From positions 1 through 32,445 of the forward strand of contig DAHVAF010000221.1 in NCBI GenBank assembly GCA_027314765.1: a stretch of 32,445 bases of DNA, written 5' to 3'. The notes under the pieces are model-generated. The model did no database searches and had not been told where the DNA came from. It saw only the letters and a list, made by a program, of their open reading frames with translations. A program made the translations under genes and the position numbers. Numbering within the stretch: the stretch's first letter is position 1; each line of letters opens with the position of its first letter. Shown piece after piece: positions 14,985 to 24,700 of this stretch. The DNA is from Clostridia bacterium (GTDB lineage: Bacteria; Bacillota; Sulfobacillia; RBS10-35; JAJYVM01).

Positions 14985-16205
14985 ATGCCGGCCACCACGC
15001 TCGGCGAGGCCCTGAACCGCCACAACGTCCGGTACAACACGGCGAACCAGGTCCTGCAGACCATCGGCCTGAACATGGTCAGCCCGTTTCTGGGCATCCT
15101 GGCGCTGCAGTCGGGCGCAAGCCCGCTGCAGGTCGGCCTGCTGTCGTCCCTGCCCGCCGTGGCGGCAATGCTCGCCACCCTGCCGGCCACCGGCCTGCTG
15201 CGCCGCATCCGCCCCATGCGCGCGGCGACCTGGCTCTTCCTCTCCACCCGCGCCTTCTACCTCGTCCTGGCCTCCATCCCCCTCTGGGCGGGTCCCGCGG
15301 CCCCGATTGCCATCGCGGTGGCGGTCGGCCTGATGAACCTCCCCGGCTCGGCAGCCCTCTTGGCCTGGCAGGCCTTCATTGCGCGCGTCTTCCCCTTCGG
15401 TCGCCGTGGCGCCGCCTTCGCGGTCAGCAATCGCTGGATGGCCGTCGCCGTGACGTTCACGACCGTTGTGGCCGGCTGGGCGATCGACCGTCTGGGTACG
15501 CCGCGCGGCTACGAGATCGTGTTTGCTGCGGCCTTCGCCGTCGGCCTCGCGGAGGTCTGGGCCCTGCGCCGCCTGATCCCGCCGCGGCGCGTCACCGAGC
15601 GGCCGCCCACGGTGCCGGTGCGCGACGTGCTGGCGAGCCGGCCCTACCTGCGCTACTGCACGCTCAGCATCGCCTGGTACCTGGCCTGGCAGACACCATG
15701 GCCGCTCTTCACCGAATTCCAGGTGAGCGTGCTCGGCGCCAACGCCCTGTGGCTCGGTGTCCTCAGCCTCACCAGCAACGTGGCCAACTTCCTTGCCTAC
15801 ACGTATTGGGCGCGCCGGTCGGCCATCTTCGGCAACGTCCCGACCCTGGGGATCGCCTGCGTGGGCATGGCCCTGGCACCCCTGGCGATGATGCTGAGCC
15901 AGCACCTCTGGGAGCTGGCGCTCTACAACCTGATCACCAACATCCCGAACGCCGGCGTCGTGCTGCTGCTCTTCAACGGCCTGCTCGAGACGGCCCCCGA
16001 GGAGGGCCGCACGACGGCCCTGGCCCTCTACAGCACCCTCACCAGCGCCGCGGCGGCCGTGGCGCCCCTGATCGGCGTGGCCCTGCTGCAGACCTTCGGC
16101 TACACGCTCTCCTTCGGTTTCGACGCCCTGTGCCGCGTGGCCGTCGGCTACGCCTTCATCCGCCTCAGCCGCCCGGTTGTGCACCCCCGCAGCGCCACGG
16201 CATAG
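14985..16205 (+). CDS. Major facilitator superfamily transporter
   Basis: A 406-residue membrane protein with the twelve-helix pattern of MFS carriers. It has a cytosolic start (LGEALNRHNVRYNTANQVLQTIG), paired hydrophobic segments throughout, and the MFS cytoplasmic-loop style motif GLLRRIRPMRA between the second and third helices. The substrate cannot be read from the sequence. The start is ATG 14985, 24 bases after the SNF2 stop, so it may be in the same transcript as the Ku-polymerase operon, although a functional link is not apparent. Such carriers near repair genes are usually incidental. No terminator is evident after it; the next gene starts 74 bases later. Confidence 0.85.
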   Translation: MPATTLGEALNRHNVRYNTANQVLQTIGLNMVSPFLGILALQSGASPLQVGLLSSLPAVAAMLATLPATGLLRRIRPMRAATWLFLSTRAFYLVLASIPLWAGPAAPIAIAVAVGLMNLPGSAALLAWQAFIARVFPFGRRGAAFAVSNRWMAVAVTFTTVVAGWAIDRLGTPRGYEIVFAAAFAVGLAEVWALRRLIPPRRVTERPPTVPVRDVLASRPYLRYCTLSIAWYLAWQTPWPLFTEFQVSVLGANALWLGVLSLTSNVANFLAYTYWARRSAIFGNVPTLGIACVGMALAPLAMMLSQHLWELALYNLITNIPNAGVVLLLFNGLLETAPEEGRTTALALYSTLTSAAAAVAPLIGVALLQTFGYTLSFGFDALCRVAVGYAFIRLSRPVVHPRSATA

Positions 16206-16279
16206 CGCTGCCTTCCACACTCAATCCCCGGCGCGCGCTGCTCGATGCATGAGGCGGGGGGACTGCTGCCCTGCGTCCG

Positions 16280-17362
16280 GTGCCGGTCGCCCAGGCACTC
16301 GGCCATCAACTCGCGCGCGCGGTGCGTGACCACCGCGGGCGTGTGCTGCTGGCCGAGGGGGTGGTGCTGACCGAGCGGATGCTGCACGCCCTCCGGATGC
16401 GCGGGTACCGGTCCATCTATGTCGTCAACCCCCTGGCCCCGGACGTGATGGTCGACGACGCCATCCAGGAGCAGACGCGCATGCACGCCGAGCGCACGGT
16501 GCGCGAGGCCCTGCGCCGCACGAGCGAGGGCACTCCGGTCGACAGCCGGGCCGTGACCTCGGCCGTGGACGCGATCATCAACGACCTGCACGGCAACCCT
16601 GACGTCGTCTTCAGCCTGGCCACGCTGCGCAGCGTCGACGACCACACCTTCGTGCACTGCGTCAACGTGTGCGTGTACTGCCTGATCCTGGCCCGCGGGC
16701 TCGGCCTGGACCGGGGCGATCTCCGCCGGCTGGGGGCCGGGGCCATCCTGCACGACATCGGCAAGGTCCGCTACCGCGACCTGGTGGACCGGCACGGGCC
16801 CCTGACCCCGGAGGAGTTCGAGCTGGTCAAGCGCCACACCACCGACGGCTACGAGATGCTGCGGCGCCAGCCCGGCATCGACCTGCTCTCAGCGCACGTG
16901 GCCCTTCAGCACCACGAGCGCCTGGACGGCAGCGGCTATCCGCGCGGGCTGATGGGCGACGGGATCATCCAGTTCGCCCGCCTGGCGTCGATCGCCGACG
17001 TGTATGACGCCATGACGGCGGACCGGCCCTACCGCGCCGCATCCCCGCCCCACGAGGCGATGGCGGCGATCCACGGCATGGCTGGGCAGCAGCTGGACGA
17101 GGCCATGGTCCGCCACTTCACGCGCCGCATGGCGGTCTATCCCTCCGGGACGATCGTGCGCGTGACGGATGGGCGCATCGCCATCGTCACCGGCCAGACC
17201 GAGGCCGGTCCCGGGTGGCCGCGGGTGCGCGTGGTGGCGGATGAGAAGCTGCGCCTGGTGAAACCCTACGAGGTGAGCACCGCCTCGGGCTGCCAGGTTG
17301 CGGCGGTTCTGGCGGACCTGCCCCGGGCCGTGCGCAGCCAGATGGCCAGGAGCGCGGTCTAG
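16280..17362 (+). CDS. HD-GYP domain cyclic-di-GMP phosphodiesterase
   Basis: HD-GYP proteins hydrolyse cyclic di-GMP through a di-iron or tri-iron site. This 360-residue protein has an N-terminal region of about 120 residues typical of Bacillota members (VLLAEGVVLTERMLHALRMRGYRSIYV), then the HD-GYP domain: DDHTFVHCVNVCVYCLILARGLGL, the His158-Asp159 pair in AILHDIGKVRYRD, KRHTTDGYEML, HHERLDGSGYPRGL (His211-His212 and the GYP signature), and ASIADVYDAMTADRPYR. The catalytic set is complete. A C-terminal part (VYPSGTIVRVTDGRIAIV) resembles the tail seen in such Gram-positive proteins. The start is GTG 16280; a cleaner ribosome site was not found. No receiver or other sensor domain is attached. 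Confidence 0.93.
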   Translation: MPVAQALGHQLARAVRDHRGRVLLAEGVVLTERMLHALRMRGYRSIYVVNPLAPDVMVDDAIQEQTRMHAERTVREALRRTSEGTPVDSRAVTSAVDAIINDLHGNPDVVFSLATLRSVDDHTFVHCVNVCVYCLILARGLGLDRGDLRRLGAGAILHDIGKVRYRDLVDRHGPLTPEEFELVKRHTTDGYEMLRRQPGIDLLSAHVALQHHERLDGSGYPRGLMGDGIIQFARLASIADVYDAMTADRPYRAASPPHEAMAAIHGMAGQQLDEAMVRHFTRRMAVYPSGTIVRVTDGRIAIVTGQTEAGPGWPRVRVVADEKLRLVKPYEVSTASGCQVAAVLADLPRAVRSQMARSAV

Positions 17363-17451
17363 CCCCGCCCCGCGCCGGCCGGCGGGCAGGAGTCGGCCCG
17401 CCGCAGCGGGAATCCGGAGCGGCAGGGCCCGACGCGCAAGGGGGCAGGGCC

Positions 17452-20229
17452 GTGGGTTCCCGCCGGCGCCTGATCTGGGGATTCATCATTGTGATGTTCG
17501 TGCTCTTCACGCTGGTCAGCCGGCTGGCGAGCACGTACATCAGCTTCCAGTGGTTCCTGAGCCTCGGCTTTCTGAACGTCTTCTGGCGAATCGTGACGGC
17601 TCGCCTGTGGGTCGGCATGGCGGGTGGCCTGTTCTTCGGCCTCTTCCTCTTCATCAACCTCGCGATCACCCGTCCGAGCTTCGCGCACCTGCCGCCCGAC
17701 ACGGTGCCCAGCCCCTACGACCGCTGGCTGCGGCCGCGCCGCCTCCTCGGCGTGATGGGCGTCCTGGCCGGCGTGGTGGGCGTGCTGGCCGGCTGGTCGC
17801 TCTCCGGGCAGTGGCCGACGGTCCTTCGCTACCTGGACCAGGTGCCCTTCAGGGTGACGGACCCGCTCTTTCACAAGAACGTGGCGTTCTACGTGTTCAG
17901 CATGCCGCTCTACTCGCTGGCCTACCAAACCGTGGGCTTCGCGTTCGTGCTGACGATGCTGGCGGTGCTCGGCGCCTACTTTCTCACCGGGTTTCTCAAC
18001 TACTACAACGGCCGCCTCCACATCCACCCGCTCGCCCGCACGCACATGGCCGTCCTGCTGGGCCTGTACCTGCTGCTGAAGGGCACGGGCTACATCCTGG
18101 ACGCCTTCAATCTGGTCTACAGCCAGCGCGGCGTCGTGTTCGGCGCCGGGTACGCGGATGTCCACGCGGCGCTGCCGGCGCTCCGCATCCTGACGGGCGT
18201 GGCCGTCATCCTGGCCGTGATCGCCTTCGCCAACATCTTCGCCAACCTGGTGCGGCCCCTGATCGGCGGCGTGCTCGCCCTCATCGCCATCTCGCTGCTC
18301 GTCGGGACGATCTACCCCTCGCTCGTGGAGGAGTTCGTCGTCAAGCCGACCGAGCTGCAGCGCGAGCAGCCCTACATCGCCGACAACATCGCCCTGACCC
18401 GGGACGCCTACGACCTCGGCAAGGTGCAGGCGAACACCTTCACGCCGCAGACCAACCTGACGGCGACAGAGGTGGCGAAGGCGGTCGACACGACCGCGAA
18501 CGTGCGCCTGTGGTCGGAGGATGTGGCCCAGGCCGACTTCGGGCAGCAGCAGGCCCTGCGCGCGTACTACCAGTTCGATCCCACGACCGTCGACCGCTAC
18601 ACGATCCAGGGCCACTACCGCCAGGTCCTTCTCTCGGCGCGCGAGATCAACTACGCATCGCTGCCGGAGCCCACCTGGGTCAACCTTCACCTGAAGTACA
18701 CCCACGGCTACGGGGCCGTGATGGTTCCCGCCGCGGCCGTGGGCCCCAGCGGCCTGCCCCAGTACTGGCTATCCGACTTCCCGCCGACCTCGTCCGTCGG
18801 GATCAAGCTCACGCGGCCCCAGATCTACTTCGGCGACCAGAACACGCCGTACGCCCTGGTGGACACGAATACGCCGGAGTTCAACTACCCCGTCGGCTCG
18901 AACAATGCGTACAGCGAGTACAACTCGCCCGTGGGCGGCATCCCCATGGGCTCGCTTCTCAACCGGGCCGCGTTCTCGCTGTACGAGGGCAACTACAACA
19001 TCCTGTTCACCAGCAGCCTGACGGCCAAGAGCCGGGTGCTGATCAGGCGCGACGTGGCGGCCCGCGTCCAGGCCGTCGCGCCGTTTCTGCAGTACGACAC
19101 GGGCGGCACCGGGACGCCGCAGCCCTACCTCGTCATCTACAATGGCGGCCTGCAGTGGATCCTGGACGCTTACACCGAGTCCGACTACTACCCGTACTCG
19201 GAGCCGGCACCGGGACAGAACTTCAACTACATCCGCAATTCGGTGAAGGTCGTGGTCGACGCCTACACGGGCCAGATCACCTTCTACGTCGCCGACCCCA
19301 CCGACCCCATCATCCAGACGTACGAGAAGATCTTCCCCGGCATGTTCAAGCCGCTCTCGGCCATGCCGGCGGGCCTGCAGGCGCATATCCGCTACCCGCA
19401 GGACATCTTCACCGTCCAGACGGAGATGTACGCCAAGTACCATATGACCGATCCCACGGTCTTCTATAACCGCGAGGATCTGTGGACGCCGGCCACGGAG
19501 GTCGTGGGCTCGACCCCACAGACCTACACGCCGTACTACATCATCGCCCAGCTCCCCGGCGACACCCACGCGGAGTTCATGGAGATGGAGCCGTTCACGC
19601 CGTATGGGCGCGACAACATGGTCGCCTGGGTGGTGGCCCGCAGCGACGCCCCGCACTATGGGGATCTCCTTGCCTACGAGTTCCCCAAGGGCGCGCTGAC
19701 GTTCGGGCCGCTGCAGGTGGACGCCACCATCAACCAGGACCCGCAGATCGCGCAGGACCTCACCCTCTGGAGCCAGCAGGGCTCGCACGTGGAGCGCGGC
19801 CGCCTGGTCGTCGTGCCCATCAAGAACTCGCTGCTCTACATCGAGCCGATCTTCCAGACGGCCACGGGGGCGACGCTGCCCGAGCTGCGGCGGGTGATCG
19901 TGGCCTACGGCAGCCAGATCGGCTTCGAGCCGACGATCGACCAGGCGCTGCAGCAGGTCTTCGGCGGCGCCGCCACCGGGGTCACTCCGGTCGCCACCAC
20001 CCCGGCGACGGCGACCGGCACGGCGGCCACCGCCACCGCGACGTCGGTGGCCACGGCATCGGCGGCGGCCGCCGCGACGACGACCGCTGCCGGCACGCTG
20101 GCCCAGCAGGCCCAGGCCGTCTACCAGCAGGCCCTGGCCGACCTGAAGCAGGGCGACTTCGCGGGCTTTGGCCAGCAGATGCAGCAGCTCGGCACCCTGC
20201 TCGGCCAGCTGTCCGCGTCCGGCCACTGA
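17452..20229 (+). CDS. UPF0182 family large membrane protein
   Basis: This 925-residue protein belongs to the UPF0182 (COG1615) family of unknown function, found in actinobacteria, cyanobacteria and some Bacillota. The first ~300 residues hold about seven membrane helices (for example LIWGFIIVMFVLFTLVSRL, LWVGMAGGLFFGLFLFINLAI, AVIAFANIFANLV). A large, Tyr-rich, probably extracytoplasmic domain follows, containing QREQPYIADNIALTRDAY and NLHLKYTHGYGAVMVPA, PQIYFGDQ, and IRNSVKVVVDAYTGQITFYV, all family signatures. Near residue 840-880 there is a Thr/Ala-rich linker, then a short C-terminal helix (LAQQAQAVYQQALADLKQGDFAGFGQQMQQLGTLL), also typical of the family. The start is GTG 17452 after the sequence GGGGGCAGGGCC. 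Length is normal (~900). Confidence 0.94.
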   Translation: MGSRRRLIWGFIIVMFVLFTLVSRLASTYISFQWFLSLGFLNVFWRIVTARLWVGMAGGLFFGLFLFINLAITRPSFAHLPPDTVPSPYDRWLRPRRLLGVMGVLAGVVGVLAGWSLSGQWPTVLRYLDQVPFRVTDPLFHKNVAFYVFSMPLYSLAYQTVGFAFVLTMLAVLGAYFLTGFLNYYNGRLHIHPLARTHMAVLLGLYLLLKGTGYILDAFNLVYSQRGVVFGAGYADVHAALPALRILTGVAVILAVIAFANIFANLVRPLIGGVLALIAISLLVGTIYPSLVEEFVVKPTELQREQPYIADNIALTRDAYDLGKVQANTFTPQTNLTATEVAKAVDTTANVRLWSEDVAQADFGQQQALRAYYQFDPTTVDRYTIQGHYRQVLLSAREINYASLPEPTWVNLHLKYTHGYGAVMVPAAAVGPSGLPQYWLSDFPPTSSVGIKLTRPQIYFGDQNTPYALVDTNTPEFNYPVGSNNAYSEYNSPVGGIPMGSLLNRAAFSLYEGNYNILFTSSLTAKSRVLIRRDVAARVQAVAPFLQYDTGGTGTPQPYLVIYNGGLQWILDAYTESDYYPYSEPAPGQNFNYIRNSVKVVVDAYTGQITFYVADPTDPIIQTYEKIFPGMFKPLSAMPAGLQAHIRYPQDIFTVQTEMYAKYHMTDPTVFYNREDLWTPATEVVGSTPQTYTPYYIIAQLPGDTHAEFMEMEPFTPYGRDNMVAWVVARSDAPHYGDLLAYEFPKGALTFGPLQVDATINQDPQIAQDLTLWSQQGSHVERGRLVVVPIKNSLLYIEPIFQTATGATLPELRRVIVAYGSQIGFEPTIDQALQQVFGGAATGVTPVATTPATATGTAATATATSVATASAAAAATTTAAGTLAQQAQAVYQQALADLKQGDFAGFGQQMQQLGTLLGQLSASGH

Positions 20230-20234
20230 GCGCC

Positions 20235-20266
20235 CGGCGGCGAAGCAGCGCCGCGTTTCGCCGCCG
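20235..20266 (+). terminator. Hairpin after the UPF0182 gene
   Basis: CGGCGGCGAA at 20235-20244 pairs perfectly with TTCGCCGCCG at 20257-20266 around a 12-base loop, starting 6 bases after the stop codon. There is no U-tract, so it may act as a weak, factor-dependent or 3'-stabilising structure rather than a classical terminator. Confidence 0.45.
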
Positions 20267-20382
20267 ATCCGCCGGCTGCGGGCGGCCGCGGAAGGTCGTG
20301 TTGAACAAGTCCTGACGAGCGCCGGCCGGTGGCGGTAGGCTGGAGCCGTTCGCACCCGCGGTACGGGAAGGGGGGCGCGCGG

Positions 20383-21291
20383 ATGGACGTCGGCCGTACG
20401 CTGCGGCGCCGCCGCGAGACCCTCGGCTACACCCTGGAGGACGTGCGGGCGGCCACCAAGATCCGGCTCCGGTACCTGCAGGCGATCGAGGACGAGCGGC
20501 GCGACCAGCTGCCGGCCCCGGTCTACACCCGCGGCTTCATCCGCAGCTACGCCGGGTTCCTCGACCTGGACGGCGCCGCCCTGGCGGCGGAGTGGGCCCA
20601 GGCCAACGCGCCCGAGACGCCGGATGGCGAAGGCGCGCCCTCAGCACCCGCTGCAGCCCCGCCGCCCGCGGTGGCGCCCAAGCCCGCCGACTCGGGTCCG
20701 CGGCTCGCGCCCTCCGCCCGTCCGGCCGCCCGGCCTGAGCGAGCACCGCGCCCCGATCTCGGCCGGCGGCGGCGGCCGATCGCTGCCCTCTGGGCCATCG
20801 CCCTGGTCGCCATCGTGGCCGCCGTGTACACGTGGCAGGCCGCCGACCATGGCAGGGCCGCGGCGACGGCGGCGCGCACCGGGACGGCCCTCGCCCGCTC
20901 GGCCACCGCCACCGCCTCCACGCACAGCGCCGCCGCCACCGTGCCGACGGCCAGAAAGCCCCCCGCGCCGTCGCTGACCACAGGCGCAGCCACGTCCAGC
21001 GCGAGCGGTCCGCTGCTGACCTACCGCGTGGCGGGCGCCTCCAGCCTGACGGTCGTCGCCACGGCGAGCGCGCGCTGCTGGGTGCGGGTCTGGCTGGACG
21101 GCAGCGCCACCTACACCGACCAGACCCTGAGCCCCGGCCAGAGCGCCACGTGGCGTGCCCAGCGCCAGGTGACGCTGCGCATCGGCTACCCGAGCGGCCT
21201 GCAGCTCACGGTCGACGGGCTGGCCGTCCCGCCCTTCCACACCGTCAGCCCGGTCGACGCCGCCCTGGTGCTCGCCGCTCCGACGCCATAG
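20383..21291 (+). CDS. RodZ-like helix-turn-helix membrane protein
   Basis: The 302-residue protein has the RodZ architecture, a bitopic protein that links MreB-type cell-shape machinery to the envelope. Residues ~1-80 are a Cro/C1-type helix-turn-helix (LRRRRETLGYTLEDVRAATKIRLRYLQAIEDERRDQLPAPVYTRGFIRSYAGFLDLD), followed by a Pro/Ala-rich cytosolic linker. One membrane helix (IAALWAIALVAIVAAVYTW) comes next, then a Thr/Ala-rich outside linker. The terminal DUF4115 beta domain contains SLTVVATASARCWVRVWLDGS and ATWRAQRQVTLRIGYPSGLQLTVDG. The start is ATG 20383 behind GGGAAGGGGGG. The dacF-like gene follows 48 bases later, consistent with a cell-wall operon. The exact partner proteins are not in the window. 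Confidence 0.9.
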   Translation: MDVGRTLRRRRETLGYTLEDVRAATKIRLRYLQAIEDERRDQLPAPVYTRGFIRSYAGFLDLDGAALAAEWAQANAPETPDGEGAPSAPAAAPPPAVAPKPADSGPRLAPSARPAARPERAPRPDLGRRRRPIAALWAIALVAIVAAVYTWQAADHGRAAATAARTGTALARSATATASTHSAAATVPTARKPPAPSLTTGAATSSASGPLLTYRVAGASSLTVVATASARCWVRVWLDGSATYTDQTLSPGQSATWRAQRQVTLRIGYPSGLQLTVDGLAVPPFHTVSPVDAALVLAAPTP

Positions 21292-21339
21292 CCCGGCCGC
21301 GGCCCGCGTATCCATAGCGGCGCGGGGTGGGCGAGCACG

Positions 21340-22485
21340 GTGAGCTGGCGTGGATTGGCGGCGGGTCTTCTGGCGGTCGTGCTCGCGTGGGTGCCCACCG
21401 TGGCCCGTGCGGCCACAGCCCGGCCCGCGACCGTTTCACCGCCCTTCGTCACGGCGGACGCCGCCGTCCTGATCGACGCGTCCACCGGGACCGTCCTGTG
21501 GAGCAAGAACGCGGGCCAGGCCCGCGCCCCGGCCAGCACCACCAAGATGATGACCGCGCTGCTGGCCCTGGAGCTCGGCAACCCCGACGACATCGTCACC
21601 GTGTCGCCGCAGGCGGTGAACGTCGAGGGCAGCAACGCCCACCTGCGGGTGGGTGAGCGGATCCGCCTCAGCGAGCTGATGGAGGCCCTGCTGATCAAGT
21701 CGGCCAACGACGCCGCGGTCGCCATCGCCGAGTATCTGGCGGGCACCACGGCCGCCTTCGCCGGCCTGATGAACGCGCGGGCCGCGGAGCTGGGGCTGAC
21801 GGCCACGCACTTCAGCAACCCCCATGGCCTGACCCAGCCCAACCACCACGCCAGCGCTTACGACCTCGCCCTGCTGGCGCGCGCCGCCATGGCCTATCCG
21901 GCCTTCGCCGCCCTCGTGCGGAGCCCGACCGGGTCCATGGCGGGCCTCTCGCCCGACGAGACGGCATTCGTGCGCGGCCTGCGCAACACGAACCGCCTCC
22001 TGCTCGCCTACGACTGGGTGGACGGGGTCAAGACGGGCACCACCAACGCCGCCGGCAACTGCCTGGTGGCGTCCGGCAACCGCGGCGGCCAGCGCCTGAT
22101 CGCTGTCGTGCTCCACAGCGATAACCGCTGGGGCGACGCGATCCAGCTCCTCGAGTACGGCTACGCCGCCTTCGCCTTCGCGCCGGTGGCCCAGGCGGGG
22201 CACGTGGTGCGCACCGTGAGGGTGGCCGGCGCCCGCGACCCGTACCTTGGCCTCGTGGCCACGCGCAGCCTGACCGTGCCCGTGCCGGCCGCGGAGGCCG
22301 ACGGCGTGCGGATCGACGCGACGTTGGCCGCGCCGCTGGCGGCCCCCGTCCGGAAGGGGCAGAGGATCGGCCAGCTCACGGCCTGGCTTGGGCGGGAGCG
22401 CCTCGGCCAGGTGGATCTGGTGGCCGCGCGCACCGTCGCGCGCGCGCCCTGGTGGTGGTTCCTGCTGCGCTGGCTGAGCGCGTGA
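21340..22485 (+). CDS. D-alanyl-D-alanine carboxypeptidase (DacF/PBP5 family)
   Basis: This secreted penicillin-binding protein trims the terminal D-Ala from peptidoglycan stem peptides. The 381-residue precursor starts at GTG 21340 with a signal peptide (LAAGLLAVVLAWVPTVARA, cleavage likely after ARA). The S11 peptidase motifs are complete: Ser66-x-x-Lys69 in PASTTKMM, Ser121-x-Asn123 in IKSANDAAVAIAEY, and Lys231-Thr-Gly in DGVKTGTTNAAGN. A C-terminal beta domain follows (VRTVRVAGARDPYLGLVAT), and the protein ends in the hydrophobic, amphipathic segment APWWWFLLRWLSA that anchors such enzymes to the membrane. In Bacillus, members of this family (DacB, DacF) tune the spore cortex; the precise equivalent here cannot be told from the sequence. 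Confidence 0.93.
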   Translation: MSWRGLAAGLLAVVLAWVPTVARAATARPATVSPPFVTADAAVLIDASTGTVLWSKNAGQARAPASTTKMMTALLALELGNPDDIVTVSPQAVNVEGSNAHLRVGERIRLSELMEALLIKSANDAAVAIAEYLAGTTAAFAGLMNARAAELGLTATHFSNPHGLTQPNHHASAYDLALLARAAMAYPAFAALVRSPTGSMAGLSPDETAFVRGLRNTNRLLLAYDWVDGVKTGTTNAAGNCLVASGNRGGQRLIAVVLHSDNRWGDAIQLLEYGYAAFAFAPVAQAGHVVRTVRVAGARDPYLGLVATRSLTVPVPAAEADGVRIDATLAAPLAAPVRKGQRIGQLTAWLGRERLGQVDLVAARTVARAPWWWFLLRWLSA

Positions 22486-22521
22486 AGCGGGGATCGGGCG
22501 CCGCCCCGCGAAGACTATGGC

Positions 22522-24504
22522 GTGGTGAGCACGTTGCGCCTGCGGGCCCTGGCGGCGCTGACCCTCATGCTCCCGCTGGTGGCCGGGTGCGGCAAGCCGG
22601 CGCAAGAGGCGCCGGCTGCCACGACATCCGCGACGGCGACCGCCTCCCCCTCGGTCGCTGCGGCCACGCTCAGCGGGCGGCCCGCCAGCGCCCTCCACCT
22701 CGACGCCGTCGACTTCCTCAGCCCACAGATCGGCTGGCTGGCCGCCCACCGCGGCAGCACGGCGGACATTCTGCGCACGCTGACCGGCGGCGCCAGCTGG
22801 GAGAGGCTGGCGGCCGGCAGCAACGACTTTCTGAGCCTGGACTTCATCGACCCCGACACCGGGTGGGCCCTGGTCCGCGCCGGATCCGACGTCCAGATCG
22901 AGCACACCGCGGATGGCGGCGCGACCTGGGCGGTGCAGTGGATCGGGGCGGCCGCGGACATGCGGTATCTGATGGAGGTCGAGGACGCCCGCATCGAGAT
23001 GCTGGATCCGCAGAACGGCCACGCACTCTTTGGCGGGCAGCTGCTGGCCACCGCCAACGGGGGCGCGGCGTGGCAGCCCGTCACCACCCTGCCCGCCGGC
23101 TTCACGCCGACCGGCATGGCCTGGCGCGACGCGCAGCACGGGTGGGTCGCCGGCATGAGCTGCCCGGCCCCGGCGGGAGGGTCGCCGTGCCACGTCGGGG
23201 TGCTGCAGACCTCCGATGGCGGCGCCTCATGGGCCAGCGACTTCACCGCTTCGGAGGCGGCCATGCCGCTGGCGGCCGGGGCGGGCCTGCCTGGGCTGAG
23301 CTTTCCGACGGCCACCCAGGGTTGGCTGTACTTCAAGACGGCGAGCCTGGAGGGCCGACTTTACGCCACCGCCGATGGCGGCGCGACCTGGACGCTGGAG
23401 CAGCCGTTCCTCGCCGGCGGCCGCGGTGTCGCGGGCCTGCCCGTCTTCCTGAGCCCCACCACGGGCTGGCTACCCCGCGACGCCGGCGCCGCGCCTCAGC
23501 CCGGCGGCATCCAGGTCACGCACGACAGCGGCAGGACCTGGACCTGGGTCGGCGCCGAGCAGGGCTGGAGCATCACGGCGCTTTCGGCCGTATCGGCGAA
23601 GGACGGTTGGGCCATCGGCCGGCGGGCCGGCTCGCCCTCGGCCACGTTCCTCATGCAGACCTCGAACGGCGGCGCCACCTGGTCCGAGAGTGCCCTGACG
23701 CTGCGGCCCACGGGCGCCATCGACTTCCTCAGCGCCAGCGTCGGGTACGGGGCGCGCTCGGCATCCGATCCGGGTGCCGTTCTGCGCAGCACGGACGGTG
23801 GCGCCACCTGGTCCGTGCGCGCGCTGCTGCCGGGGACCGTCGAGGCGATCAGCTTCGCGGACGCCCAGCACGGGTGGGCCGTGGACCAGCCATGGCCGCC
23901 GAGCCAGCAGCTGCTGGACGTCATGGCCACGTCGGATGGCGGCGCCACGTGGCGCGAGGTCGCGCAGATGGCCCAGTCCTCGCTGCCCGTGCCGGATGCC
24001 CTGCGCTTCTTCGACGCGCAGCACGGTACGCTGATGATCGGCGCCCACCCGGACTGGCTGGTGCTGACATCGGCGGACGGCGGTCGGACCTGGACCCCGG
24101 TCGGGCACAGGGCGGTGACCCCGGGCACCACGGCGGTGGTGACCATGCCCGCCTCGGGCGACCTCCTGCTGCTGGAGAGCACGCCGGCCCTCCTCCGCAG
24201 CGAGGATGGAGGCGTCAGCTGGGCAAGCCTGCCGGAGCTGCCCGCGGGCCTGGGGCGGGGGATCGGCCTCGGCGCCGCCGGCACGAAGGACGTGTGGGTA
24301 TTCCTGCAGTCGGGCGCGCGCACGGTCCTGCTGCGCAGCGCCAACTCGGGTGTGAGCTGGAGCCGGACCACCCTGCCCGGCGCGATGCCGCTCGGCGCTC
24401 CGCTGTCCGTATCGGCCATCTCGGGCAGCGCCGCATGGGTGCTGTCGGGCAGCGGCCTCTTCGCCACCCGCGACGGCGGGCAGACCGGGACCTGGTTGCG
24501 ATAG
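22522..24504 (+). CDS. Secreted lipoprotein with ~11 Asp-box (BNR/YCF48-like) repeats
   Basis: The 660-residue protein starts at GTG 22522 or the adjacent in-frame GTG 22525. It has a lipoprotein signal peptide ending in the lipobox LVAG-Cys (Cys23), so the mature protein is tethered outside the membrane. A Thr/Ala-rich stretch follows, then at least ten Asp-box repeats of the type S/T-x-D-G-G-x-(T/S)-W, for example TADGGATW, TSDGGASW, THDSGRTW, TSNGGATW, STDGGATW, SADGGRTW, SEDGGVSW. These are spaced 50-65 residues apart, as in a seven-or-more-bladed beta-propeller of the sialidase/YCF48/vortilin type. No catalytic sialidase residues (FRIP arginine motif) are seen, so it is more likely a binding or assembly scaffold. 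The ligand is unknown. Confidence 0.88.
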   Translation: MVSTLRLRALAALTLMLPLVAGCGKPAQEAPAATTSATATASPSVAAATLSGRPASALHLDAVDFLSPQIGWLAAHRGSTADILRTLTGGASWERLAAGSNDFLSLDFIDPDTGWALVRAGSDVQIEHTADGGATWAVQWIGAAADMRYLMEVEDARIEMLDPQNGHALFGGQLLATANGGAAWQPVTTLPAGFTPTGMAWRDAQHGWVAGMSCPAPAGGSPCHVGVLQTSDGGASWASDFTASEAAMPLAAGAGLPGLSFPTATQGWLYFKTASLEGRLYATADGGATWTLEQPFLAGGRGVAGLPVFLSPTTGWLPRDAGAAPQPGGIQVTHDSGRTWTWVGAEQGWSITALSAVSAKDGWAIGRRAGSPSATFLMQTSNGGATWSESALTLRPTGAIDFLSASVGYGARSASDPGAVLRSTDGGATWSVRALLPGTVEAISFADAQHGWAVDQPWPPSQQLLDVMATSDGGATWREVAQMAQSSLPVPDALRFFDAQHGTLMIGAHPDWLVLTSADGGRTWTPVGHRAVTPGTTAVVTMPASGDLLLLESTPALLRSEDGGVSWASLPELPAGLGRGIGLGAAGTKDVWVFLQSGARTVLLRSANSGVSWSRTTLPGAMPLGAPLSVSAISGSAAWVLSGSGLFATRDGGQTGTWLR

Positions 24505-24700
24505 CGGAGCGGTGGGCGCGAGGTGATCCTGGGGGGCATGGTCGGCCGTGTGACGAGGTGGGTTGGGACGACCTGAGTCGGTCGGGCGGCGACCGGGGCC
24601 AGTCTGAGCGGTAACCCGTGGCGTCCCCTGCGCGCCACACACCGACCAGCCCGGTACGACAATCCGATCACTCCGTCGCACATCGAGGCATGATGAAACC

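Noticed and set aside
13107-16220. A 1037-residue minus-strand frame
   Set aside because: It is antisense to the Ku-polymerase, SNF2 and MFS genes, which have clear motifs; such long shadows are common at this GC content.
22522-24504. Sialidase
   Set aside because: Asp-box repeats are present, but the FRIP arginine motif and the catalytic Asp/Tyr/Glu context of sialidases are not seen.
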